The position numbers were made by a program, and so were the translations under genes. A stretch of DNA of 5,657 nucleotides from Ilumatobacteraceae bacterium (lineage in GTDB: Bacteria; Actinomycetota; Acidimicrobiia; Acidimicrobiales; Ilumatobacteraceae), in the NCBI GenBank assembly GCA_021741795.1, contig JAIOXC010000098.1, positions 1 through 5,657 of the forward strand. The letters run 5' to 3'. Of the stretch, positions 1-5,657 are shown piece by piece (the first letter of the stretch is position 1; each line of letters starts with the position of its first letter). The notes under the pieces are model-generated. The model ran no database searches and was not told where the DNA came from. It saw only the letters and a program-made list of their open reading frames with translations.

Positions 1-348
1 ACAATTGCTGACCGTAAGAAGGACGTGATTATCTCTGGCGGAGAGAATGTGAGTTCAATTGAAGTTGAGGGTGCGATCTTCTCGCATCCTGATGTCACCG
101 AAGTTGCCGTCATTGGAGTGCCCGATGAGAAATGGGGCGAACTCGTAATGGCTCTTGTTGTGAAGAAACCTGAATCGACGCTGAGCGAGACCGACTTGAT
201 TGCCTATTCGAAAACAAAGTTGGCAGGGTACAAATGCCCAAAGCGCATTGAGTTTCGAAAAGAGTTGGCGCGCACTGCTACCGGCAAATTGCAGAAATTT
301 AAACTGCGTGCACCATATTGGGAAGGGTTCACTCGTCAAGTCAATTGA
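1..348 (+). CDS. Acyl-CoA synthetase (AMP-forming), C-terminal fragment
   Basis: This is the C-terminal 115 residues of an ANL-superfamily acid:CoA ligase, read in frame from base 1; the rest lies outside the window. These enzymes activate a carboxylic acid to an acyl-adenylate and then to an acyl-CoA in the cytoplasm. The fragment is the mobile C-terminal domain. The hinge/A8 motif DRKKDVIISGGENV is at visible residues 4-17, followed by the typical SSIEVE. The segment HPDVTEVAVIGVPDEKWGE follows. The A10 motif TATGKLQKFKLR has its catalytic lysine at visible residue 96 (bases 286-288). The tail PYWEGFTRQVN resembles fatty-acyl-CoA ligases of the FadD type. The missing N-terminal domain would set substrate choice, so chain length cannot be judged. 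A GTG at base 25 lies inside the A8 motif and is not a start. The oxygenase gene follows after 35 bases on the same strand, suggesting co-transcription. Confidence 0.93.
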   Translation, partial: TIADRKKDVIISGGENVSSIEVEGAIFSHPDVTEVAVIGVPDEKWGELVMALVVKKPESTLSETDLIAYSKTKLAGYKCPKRIEFRKELARTATGKLQKFKLRAPYWEGFTRQVN

Positions 349-383
349 GACTGATGTCGAGCTGAAACCCTGAGCCAAAAATT

Positions 384-1247
384 ATGAAAACCTCCGCGAT
401 CGTTGATCAATTTCGAGAAGAAGGGTATGCGATTGTTCGTCAACTCTTTGATGGCGACGATGTGTTGCGGCTGCAACGAGAGACTGCCGATTTATACCAA
501 GCAGGCATTCAGCACCCCGTCACGTACAAGCATGGCAATTTGGCGTATGAAATTTTGCCCGAAAAGCATTTTGATCAGCGCTACATGATTCAGGCTTATT
601 GGTTTGCGTGGGCCAACAAATATTTCGACGAGTTTCGCAGTGATCCGGCAATTTTGCAATTGCTTGAGCCATTTTTGGGTCGAAGCATTAAACAGGTTGC
701 TCAGCAGATTCATTGGAAGCCACCGGGTGCAACTATTTCTGGATATCGATTTCATCAAGACTTGCGTTTTCGCGAGAGCAAAACAAGTTATGAAGACGTG
801 GTGCGAGATTCGGTAACTGTGGGCATCGCAATTGATCGTGCCACTTCAGAAAACGGATGTTTGAGGATTGTGCCGAGAAGTCATACAAATGGTTACTTGG
901 GTTTGTCGGACAACGGCGAAGGGTCGATCATGAAGGGACTCACGCACGATGATGAGTTGGTCGCGGTAGGTCTTGATCCGCGTCAGATCGTTGACGTTGA
1001 ACTCGAACCAGGTGATGCCGTCATCTGGGGTCTACTGACCGTGCATGGCTCGTTGCCGAATACGTCTTTGCATGATCGGGCGTTTGCGCTCTCGAGCTAT
1101 GTGCGAGGCGAGACGTCTCAGCGAGGCGAATGGGCATTTCGAGATGGCGAACGCATGAGTTTGGGCCACACACCCGTGTTGTGTAAAAACGAAAAACTTT
1201 TCGACAACCTCGAGCCCTATTACGACGACACCGAATGGTATTTGTAG
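384..1247 (+). CDS. Phytanoyl-CoA dioxygenase (PhyH) family Fe(II)/2-oxoglutarate oxygenase
   Basis: A complete 287-residue protein of the PhyH family, about the usual bacterial length. Family members hydroxylate an unactivated carbon using O2, Fe(II) and 2-oxoglutarate; the human enzyme alpha-hydroxylates phytanoyl-CoA, but bacterial members act on many substrates. The iron triad is visible: H124 and D126 in FHQD, and H221 in LLTVHGSLPN. R232, eleven residues after H221, is placed to bind the 2-oxoglutarate carboxylate. ENGCLRIVPRSH (156-167) and EPGDAVIW (208-215) are family hallmarks. There is no signal peptide or membrane segment, so it is probably cytosolic. ATG 384 is the only reasonable start, because the frame is closed by TGA at 363-365. 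No Shine-Dalgarno sequence precedes it. The acyl-CoA ligase just upstream suggests, but does not show, an acyl-CoA or carboxylate substrate. Family assignment is firm; substrate is unknown. Confidence 0.92.
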   Translation: MKTSAIVDQFREEGYAIVRQLFDGDDVLRLQRETADLYQAGIQHPVTYKHGNLAYEILPEKHFDQRYMIQAYWFAWANKYFDEFRSDPAILQLLEPFLGRSIKQVAQQIHWKPPGATISGYRFHQDLRFRESKTSYEDVVRDSVTVGIAIDRATSENGCLRIVPRSHTNGYLGLSDNGEGSIMKGLTHDDELVAVGLDPRQIVDVELEPGDAVIWGLLTVHGSLPNTSLHDRAFALSSYVRGETSQRGEWAFRDGERMSLGHTPVLCKNEKLFDNLEPYYDDTEWYL

Positions 1248-1251
1248 CCGT

Positions 1252-1998
1252 TTAACTCTTGCTGGGTCTAAAGACTCTGCGCTTGATGCCCAATTTGGTA
1301 ACTAGCAGCATTGATTCGAATGCGATTTTTGTAGACATCTTTGATGTTCCGAGTTCGCGATTGGCAAAACAAATGGGCGTCTCAACGATATGCAGTTGCT
1401 CGTTCTCGGCACGCGTGATAATCGTGGAAAGAAACACATATCCTTCGCCTGGCACATTTTCGATTTCGATTTTCTCGAGAGCCTGCGTCGTGTAACCCCG
1501 ATAGCCGGTGGTGCAGTCGGTGGTGGATACCCGCAGGAGTGCGCGCGTGTAGAGGTTGCCCCACTTGGAAAGTGCAGTGCGGTACCAAGGCCAGTTGATG
1601 ATTGACCCACCGGGGCAATAGCGGGAGCCAATTACAACATCGCGGCCGCTGTTGAGTAGTTCAAGGAAAGTGGGAATGATCGCTGGGTCGTGAGAGAAGT
1701 CGGCGTCCATGGTGATCACATGATCAAATTGGCGGGAGAGCACATGCCGAAATCCAGTGCGGTACGCACTACCAAGACCACGTTCATTGGTGCGATGGAT
1801 GACGTGCATGTTGCCAAGTTCGCGAGCCAAGTTGTCGGCAGCATCACCCGTGCCGTCTGGGCTGTTGTCGTCGACGATCAACACATGAATATGTGGCGTA
1901 CTTGAACGCACCGCACGGATAAATCGGTCGATATTTTCAATCTCGTTATAGGTAGGTAAAACCAACACACACGGACGAGGATCAGAAGTTGGGCTCAT
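1252..1998 (-). CDS. Polyprenol-phosphate mannosyltransferase (Ppm1/Dpm1-like GT2)
   Basis: A complete 248-residue family 2 glycosyltransferase. It most resembles dolichol/polyprenol-phosphate mannose synthases, which transfer mannose from GDP-mannose to a polyprenyl phosphate on the inner membrane face. Motifs in order: LPTYNE (14-19), VDDNSPDGTG (42-51), DADFSHDP (98-105, with the metal-binding D98 and D100), GSRYCPGG (124-131), NWPWYR (135-140), TGYRGY (164-169), and the acceptor-loop-like FANRELGTSKMS (211-222). The closing part is basic (KRRVFRPSKS). There is no C-terminal membrane domain, so it matches the single-domain, peripheral form, like the catalytic half of mycobacterial Ppm1. 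The start ATG (complement of 1996-1998) is bounded upstream by an in-frame stop at 2008-2010. It diverges from the DUF2142 gene across 27 bases and converges on the oxygenase gene across 4. Mannose specificity is inferred from similarity; glucose transfer is possible. Confidence 0.9.
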   Translation of the reverse strand: MSPTSDPRPCVLVLPTYNEIENIDRFIRAVRSSTPHIHVLIVDDNSPDGTGDAADNLARELGNMHVIHRTNERGLGSAYRTGFRHVLSRQFDHVITMDADFSHDPAIIPTFLELLNSGRDVVIGSRYCPGGSIINWPWYRTALSKWGNLYTRALLRVSTTDCTTGYRGYTTQALEKIEIENVPGEGYVFLSTIITRAENEQLHIVETPICFANRELGTSKMSTKIAFESMLLVTKLGIKRRVFRPSKS

Positions 1999-2009
1999 AC
2001 GACACTGTC

Positions 2010-2015
2010 AATCTA
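2010..2015 (-). promoter_or_regulatory. Candidate -10 box for the polyprenol-phosphate mannosyltransferase gene
   Basis: Read on the minus strand this is TAGATT, four of six matches to TATAAT and a fit to the actinobacterial TANNNT form. If the last T is taken as -7, transcription would start near 2003, leaving about 5 bases before the ATG. No -35 element is visible at normal spacing. With only 27 bases between divergent starts there is little room for another promoter, unless it lies inside the DUF2142 coding region. Confidence 0.4.
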
Positions 2016-2019
2016 GTCT
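2014..2019 (+). promoter_or_regulatory. Candidate -10 box for the DUF2142 gene, predicting a leaderless mRNA
   Basis: TAGTCT fits TANNNT (three of six to TATAAT). Taking its last T as -7 puts +1 at base 2026, the first base of the GTG start, so the message would have no 5' leader. That agrees with the absence of a Shine-Dalgarno sequence. No -35 element is visible. The box shares its first two bases with the opposite-strand -10 candidate at 2010-2015. Confidence 0.4.
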
Positions 2020-2025
2020 TGGATC

Positions 2026-3462
2026 GTGAATAGGCGCCGCATGAATTTTGGGGTTGCAGTGTTTGCGCTGATGGCGGTGTGGTCTCTCATGACTCCGTTG
2101 TTCTCTGGTCCTGACGAACCTGCTAACTACATCAAGTCTGCTGCTGTAATTCGGGGAGAGTGGGTGGGAAGTGAATTTCCACCGTCTCTACAAATGTCAT
2201 ATTGGACAACATACGTACATGTCAATCCACAGTTCGGTACTCCGAATCTCATCCCCTGGCAGTTTGCATCATTTCCTGATCGCCCTGGTTATGACATTGC
2301 GATAGAAGATGCGCCAGCAAATGATGTGCCAACTTGGACAAACATGGGGAGGTACCCGGTTTTGCCATTTATTTTCTCGGGAGTTGGCACATTGCTCGGT
2401 CCACATGACATGTCAGCGCGAGTTGCACGACTAATGACCAGCACTATTTGTGCTGCGCTCCTTGCGATGGCTACTTTCGCTATGAGAAGGCGAAAGATAT
2501 CCAGTGTCGGTGTCTTGATGGCGGTCGTTCCTGGAACAATCTTTTTGGCTTCAACTATGAATCCGAGCGCTATCGAGATTTGTGCAGCGATTGCAATGTG
2601 GTCCGTTTCTCCAATAGTCATCTCCGGCAGCTTGGAGAGGTGGTCGACGTTTGTTTTCGCGACATCGGGATCTTTATTGATTTTGACTCGTCCGCTAGGT
2701 CCGGCGTTTTATGTAGTGATTCTCTTGTTGTGTTATGTCGCGACTTCCAACAGGGCCAAGTTGATGCAGTTGGCGCGCCCGCATTGGCGTATTTTCAGCG
2801 TGCACTTGGCAACAATCTTGTTTGCGGCTTGGTGGTATCTGGCTATTTATAGTTTCCACTTGTCACCCAAGGTCAGTGCTGGTTTGCCGAGCATTTCAAT
2901 TCGCAGTCAAATAGAGAGCGCATTGCGTCACATTCCGACATTGCTTGATCAAGCAGTGGGCAATTTTGGTTGGCTTGACTCACCTATGCCACGTGGTGCA
3001 CTCGTAATTTTTTCTTTTGCATCGTTGATTTTGATTGGACGAGGATTGCTGTCAATGACAAGGCGAGAAATCATCGCATTGTTGGTTCTCGCTGCTGTGA
3101 CGGTATTGCTTGTCGTCGCGCAAGATCTCAACTATTACGCGTTGCTTCGCAATTTCGGATCCCAGGGAAGGCACATCGTGCCGCTACTCGTCGGTCTGCC
3201 GATCCTCGCTGCTGGTTCGTTTACTTGGAAACGTAATTGGGAGGTTGCTGCAGTCGGTCTTTGGGGACTTGTCATGGTCTGGGCAGGTTTGGGTGCATTG
3301 CGTCGTTACACCGTCGGTATTAATGGTGACAATGCGATGGACGTGTTTACAGATCGTGCTTGGAATCCAGTTTTGGGTTTCTGGCCAACTGTGATGATGT
3401 TGGTCTTGTCAACAATGGCTGTGGTGTGTCTGTTTCCATACAGCAGACCGAGCGCCGAATAA
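2026..3462 (+). CDS. DUF2142 multi-pass membrane protein, GT-C-like glycosyltransferase candidate
   Basis: A complete 478-residue integral membrane protein with roughly 12 hydrophobic segments, for example near 7-26, 134-152, 160-175, 225-240, 257-275, 324-342, 347-366, 383-398, 405-424 and 450-470. It fits DUF2142. SGPDEPANY (27-35) sits just after the first membrane segment, where GT-C enzymes carry an acidic catalytic motif. NPSAIEI (179-185), GNFGWLDSPMP (312-322) and SQGRHIVPLLVGLP (379-392) also match the family as I recall it. DUF2142 has no settled biochemical function. An outward-facing transferase using a polyprenyl-phosphate sugar is a reasonable inference, supported by the donor-synthase gene next door. 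The start is GTG 2026, chosen because TAG at 2014-2016 closes the frame and a candidate -10 box places transcription start on this codon. ATG 2041 (residue 6) is the alternative. The basic MNRRRMN N-terminus suits an inside-facing end. The DUF1295 gene follows 15 bases later. Confidence 0.85.
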   Translation: MNRRRMNFGVAVFALMAVWSLMTPLFSGPDEPANYIKSAAVIRGEWVGSEFPPSLQMSYWTTYVHVNPQFGTPNLIPWQFASFPDRPGYDIAIEDAPANDVPTWTNMGRYPVLPFIFSGVGTLLGPHDMSARVARLMTSTICAALLAMATFAMRRRKISSVGVLMAVVPGTIFLASTMNPSAIEICAAIAMWSVSPIVISGSLERWSTFVFATSGSLLILTRPLGPAFYVVILLLCYVATSNRAKLMQLARPHWRIFSVHLATILFAAWWYLAIYSFHLSPKVSAGLPSISIRSQIESALRHIPTLLDQAVGNFGWLDSPMPRGALVIFSFASLILIGRGLLSMTRREIIALLVLAAVTVLLVVAQDLNYYALLRNFGSQGRHIVPLLVGLPILAAGSFTWKRNWEVAAVGLWGLVMVWAGLGALRRYTVGINGDNAMDVFTDRAWNPVLGFWPTVMMLVLSTMAVVCLFPYSRPSAE

Positions 3463-3463
3463 C

Positions 3464-3469
3464 TAACAT
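3464..3469 (+). promoter_or_regulatory. Candidate -10 box for the DUF1295 gene
   Basis: TAACAT (four of six to TATAAT) lies in the 15-base gap after the DUF2142 stop. Taking its last T as -7 puts +1 near 3476, only two bases before ATG 3478. The gene may therefore have its own near-leaderless start as well as read-through from the gene upstream. There is no clear -35 element. A six-base match this loose can arise by chance. Confidence 0.3.
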
Positions 3470-3477
3470 CTTTTCTT

Positions 3478-4260
3478 ATGAACTCAACCCCGCAAGTCCT
3501 CGCTTTAACCGCTGTATGCATCGTCGTGATGATGGTCGCTTTGTGGATTGTGAGCCTAATTAAGAAAGATGCATCAATAGTCGACATATTTTGGGGACTC
3601 GGTTTTGTGGTGGTCGGTTGGGCATCGTGGCAATTGTCTGATGCAAACTCGCAGCGCGGAACAGTGCTGGCAGTGCTCACCACCTTGTGGGGCGTGCGAT
3701 TGGGCGGGTATTTGTATTGGCGTAATCATGGCAAGGGCGAAGACTTTCGGTATCAGGCAATGAGGAAGCACTATGGTTCAAAGTTTGCATTGAAGAGTTT
3801 GTTCATTGTGTTTGGCTTGCAAGGTGTGTTGATGTGGATTGTTTCGTTGCCAGTTCAACTGGGACAGATGACCAATGATGCGAAAATCGGTGCGGTCGGA
3901 TTTATTGGCATCGTCGTGTGGGCTGTTGGCTTTCTCTTCGAATCAGTTGGAGATATTCAGTTGGCAGTTTTCAAGTCGAACAGCGCCAATGCCGGAAAAG
4001 TCATGGACAAAGGACTGTGGAAATTTACGCGACACCCAAACTACTTTGGTGATGCTTGCTCATGGTGGGGTATAGCACTCATTGCGGCCGAAGCTCGTAT
4101 TGGTTTGTTCGGAATCATTGGCGCACTAGTAATGAACATCTTGCTCTTAAAATATTCGGGCGTACCAATTCTTGAGAAGTCAATCAACAAACGCCGACCC
4201 GGGTACGAGGAGTATCAGCGACGTACAAGCTCGTTTGTGCCGAGGATGCCTAAAAAATAG
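3478..4260 (+). CDS. DUF1295 membrane protein (steroid 5-alpha-reductase-like)
   Basis: A complete 260-residue membrane protein matching DUF1295, a bacterial family related to steroid 5-alpha-reductases and isoprenylcysteine methyltransferases. Hydrophobic segments lie near 6-27, 36-53, 61-80, 106-126, 136-155, 193-204 and 207-224. Signature blocks: DIFWGLGFV (36-44), WGVRLGGYLYWRNHGKGEDF (71-90), FESVGDIQLAVFK (154-166), GLWKFTRHPNYFGDACSWWG (179-198), and the C-terminal RRPGYEEYQRRTSSFVPR (239-256). The RHPNYFG block is the conserved cytoplasmic-side motif that helps bind NADPH in reductases, or SAM in the methyltransferase relatives. The likely job is reducing a lipid or isoprenoid double bond in the membrane, but no substrate can be named. 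Start ATG 3478 is 15 bases after the DUF2142 stop, with no Shine-Dalgarno sequence. A TAACAT hexamer 8 bases upstream could give it its own near-leaderless transcript. It converges on the GGDEF-EAL gene across 3 bases. Confidence 0.88.
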   Translation: MNSTPQVLALTAVCIVVMMVALWIVSLIKKDASIVDIFWGLGFVVVGWASWQLSDANSQRGTVLAVLTTLWGVRLGGYLYWRNHGKGEDFRYQAMRKHYGSKFALKSLFIVFGLQGVLMWIVSLPVQLGQMTNDAKIGAVGFIGIVVWAVGFLFESVGDIQLAVFKSNSANAGKVMDKGLWKFTRHPNYFGDACSWWGIALIAAEARIGLFGIIGALVMNILLLKYSGVPILEKSINKRRPGYEEYQRRTSSFVPRMPKK

Positions 4261-4268
4261 CGTTTAGG
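4249..4268. terminator. Weak hairpin over the convergent stops, possible terminator
   Basis: CCTAAA at 4249-4254 and TTTAGG at 4263-4268 are perfect inverted repeats with an 8-base loop. They enclose the TAG of the DUF1295 gene and overlap the TAA of the GGDEF-EAL gene. On the plus strand the stem is followed by AG and then TTTTT (4271-4275), a layout like an intrinsic terminator. The stem has only two G-C pairs and the T run is short, so strength is doubtful. On the minus strand no T run follows. Confidence 0.25.
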
Positions 4269-5657
4269 AGTTTTTACCGCGCAGCTTGTTCCACGCGCCA
4301 AACGAATCGAGTGACGCGATTGTTGATCCCATCGATTCGGGTGGCACTGGGTGGCTGATCAGGAAGCCTTGAGCCTTTGAACATTTCATATCGGCAAGTA
4401 TTTGCAACTGCTGCACGCTCTCGATGCCCTCTGCAACCATGTCGAGGCCAAGCGAGTCACCCATTGCAATAATTGTGCGCACGAGTGAGCGAGCACTTTC
4501 GTCTTGCGCGACGCCGCTCACAAACGACTTATCGATCTTAAGACGTTGAATTGGAAACTTCTGCAAAAGCGAAAGGCTTGAATAGCCGGTTCCAAAGTCA
4601 TCGATGGCAATACGAACACCGAGATCGCACAATGCATTAAGCGCGTCGAGTGCCTGCTCGGGTTGAGAGATCATGACGCTCTCGGTCACTTCGAGCCACA
4701 ATTGTTCTGGCGGTACGTGCGCTCGTAACAACGCTTCATTAACCACTGCCACAAAGTTTGGGTCGTGCAATTGTCGGGGCGACACATTGACCGACATGGT
4801 TGCATCACTGCGACAAATGCCCTGTGTTATCCACCCGCGTAGATGCGTGAGTGCTTCGAGAAGTGCCCATGCACCAAGGGGTACGATCGTGCCAGTTTCT
4901 TCGGCGATGGGTATGAACTCGGCTGGTGAAATCATCGTGCCGTCGTCGCGTTGCCAGCGCATCAGTGCTTCGAAACCCACAACATCGCCCATGTCGATGT
5001 CGACAATGGGCTGATGCACGAGACGCAATTCGCGGCGCTCCAGAGCACGGTACAGCGCAGTCTCTATCGCAAGTCTTTGCGTGACGCGCTCGAGCATTGA
5101 CTCGTCAAACACGGCAACACAATTGCGTCCAGCATCTTTGGCGCGGTACATGGCAGTGTCTGCATGGCGCAAAAGGTCGTCGGCTGTTGAGGTAATGGAT
5201 GGGTGATACGACGAAACGCCGATAGATGCAGATACAAACACATCTCCCTGACGGAGGGAAAGTGGTTCGTGGAAACTCTCGAGCACCTTGTCTGCAAGTT
5301 GCATCGCATCACTTGAATCTTGGGTGTCTGGATCGAGCACCACAAATTCGTCGCCAGAGATGCGACCGACCACGCATCGACGGGGAAGGGCATTGCGCAA
5401 CCGCTGTGCAACTGCAATAAGCACTGCATCGCCAGCCTGGTGGCCGAGGGAGTCATTGATGTTTTTAAAACGATCCACATCAATAAATAGAACGGTCGGC
5501 TTGCGCCCTTCAGTCCAAGCGGTAAGAAGAGAATTGTTGACGAATGTAAGCATCAGACTGCGGTTTGGTAAACCGGTGAGCGCAACGGTTTGAGCAGAAT
5601 CAATAAGTCGATGCTGCGTTGTGGCATTTGCGCGCACTGAATGAATGACGCGTGATG
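4264..5657 (-). CDS. GGDEF-EAL cyclic-di-GMP turnover protein, N-terminus cut by window edge
   Basis: 463 residues are visible and the frame stays open to the window edge, so the gene almost certainly begins beyond it. The GTG at 5635-5637 only marks the start of numbering here. The cyclase domain spans about 10-180: LTGLPNR (20-26), FIDVDRFKNIND (51-62, metal D53, guanine-binding N61), D70, and SGDEF (94-98) in the active-site position, a tolerated GGDEF variant. The phosphodiesterase domain spans about 187-440. Its catalytic set is intact: E223 of EAL, N284, E316, D346-D347 in DDFGTGYSSL, K367, E403 and Q423. It can therefore be predicted to hydrolyse c-di-GMP to pGpG and perhaps also make c-di-GMP. 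Two oddities: the usual aspartate before LTGLPNR is V18, and no RxxD inhibitory site precedes SGDEF. A sensor or membrane region is expected upstream. The stop is 3 bases from the convergent DUF1295 stop. Confidence 0.95.
   Translation of the reverse strand, partial: SRVIHSVRANATTQHRLIDSAQTVALTGLPNRSLMLTFVNNSLLTAWTEGRKPTVLFIDVDRFKNINDSLGHQAGDAVLIAVAQRLRNALPRRCVVGRISGDEFVVLDPDTQDSSDAMQLADKVLESFHEPLSLRQGDVFVSASIGVSSYHPSITSTADDLLRHADTAMYRAKDAGRNCVAVFDESMLERVTQRLAIETALYRALERRELRLVHQPIVDIDMGDVVGFEALMRWQRDDGTMISPAEFIPIAEETGTIVPLGAWALLEALTHLRGWITQGICRSDATMSVNVSPRQLHDPNFVAVVNEALLRAHVPPEQLWLEVTESVMISQPEQALDALNALCDLGVRIAIDDFGTGYSSLSLLQKFPIQRLKIDKSFVSGVAQDESARSLVRTIIAMGDSLGLDMVAEGIESVQQLQILADMKCSKAQGFLISHPVPPESMGSTIASLDSFGAWNKLRGKNS

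Noticed and set aside
25..27. GTG as the start of a small separate protein
   Set aside because: The frame is open to base 1 and already encodes TIADRKKD, part of the A8 motif, so the gene is cut by the window edge.
55..378. Open frame on the minus strand opposite the acyl-CoA ligase fragment
   Set aside because: It mirrors a strongly motif-supported ligase domain, and its translation shows no family features.
492..758. Minus-strand open frame inside the oxygenase gene
   Set aside because: The plus-strand gene carries the full PhyH motifs; the antisense product has no recognisable domain.
1302..1631. Alternative minus-strand frame inside the mannosyltransferase gene, rich in Pro, Ser and Arg
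   Set aside because: It is a frame-shifted shadow of the GT2 gene, whose frame carries every expected motif without interruption.
1690..1905. Plus-strand open frame opposite the mannosyltransferase N-terminal half
   Set aside because: It is antisense to conserved GT2 motifs and its product resembles nothing known.
2448..2852. 134-codon open frame within the DUF2142 gene, Cys-rich product
   Set aside because: It overlaps a continuous membrane-protein frame with family motifs; the Cys and Arg pattern is what an out-of-frame reading of hydrophobic codons gives.
3306..3683. Minus-strand open frame across the DUF2142-DUF1295 junction
   Set aside because: It lies opposite well-supported ends of two genes and shows no domain.
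5064..5483. Second minus-strand frame of 139 codons within the GGDEF domain
   Set aside because: The other frame encodes intact GGDEF and EAL motifs throughout; this one is a shadow.
1..5657. CRISPR array, tRNA, insertion sequence, toxin-antitoxin or defence system
   Set aside because: No regularly spaced repeats, cloverleaf sequence, transposase motif or defence domain was seen. The largest gene-free stretch is 35 bases.

Overview
This window looks like ordinary, densely packed bacterial chromosome: six protein genes with almost no space between them. Base composition appears close to half G+C by eye. The likely source is an actinobacterium of moderate G+C content, possibly an aquatic acidimicrobial lineage. 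The hints are a mycobacterial-type polyprenol-phosphate mannose synthase, a DUF2142 membrane protein, an acyl-CoA ligase, and four gene starts with no Shine-Dalgarno sequence, two or three of which fit leaderless transcription. This placement is an inference and is not proven by any single gene.

Layout from left to right. (a) 1-348, plus: the last 115 residues of an acyl-CoA synthetase. (b) 384-1247, plus: a complete phytanoyl-CoA dioxygenase (PhyH)-family Fe(II)/2-oxoglutarate oxygenase, 35 bases downstream and probably co-transcribed. (c) 1252-1998, minus: a catalytic-domain-only GT2 polyprenol-phosphate mannosyltransferase, convergent with (b) across 4 bases. (d) 2026-3462, plus: a DUF2142 multi-pass membrane protein, divergent from (c) across only 27 bases. 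(e) 3478-4260, plus: a DUF1295 membrane protein related to steroid 5-alpha-reductases, 15 bases after (d). (f) 4264-5657, minus: a GGDEF-EAL cyclic-di-GMP protein, convergent with (e) across 3 bases and cut at its N-terminal end by the window edge.

The genes fall into themes. Genes (a) and (b) could act in succession on a carboxylic acid: CoA activation, then hydroxylation. Genes (c) and (d) form a plausible envelope glycosylation pair. One would make the lipid-linked mannose donor. The other has the look of a GT-C-type membrane glycosyltransferase that could use such a donor. They are driven from one 27-base divergent region in which the two candidate -10 boxes overlap. Gene (e) is probably a lipid or steroid-like reductase, and gene (f) a c-di-GMP turnover enzyme. 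No stretch over 300 bases lacks a gene. No tRNA, rRNA, CRISPR array, insertion sequence, riboswitch or phage gene was seen. I found no clear new biological system; the most interesting element is the divergent (c)/(d) promoter and gene pair.
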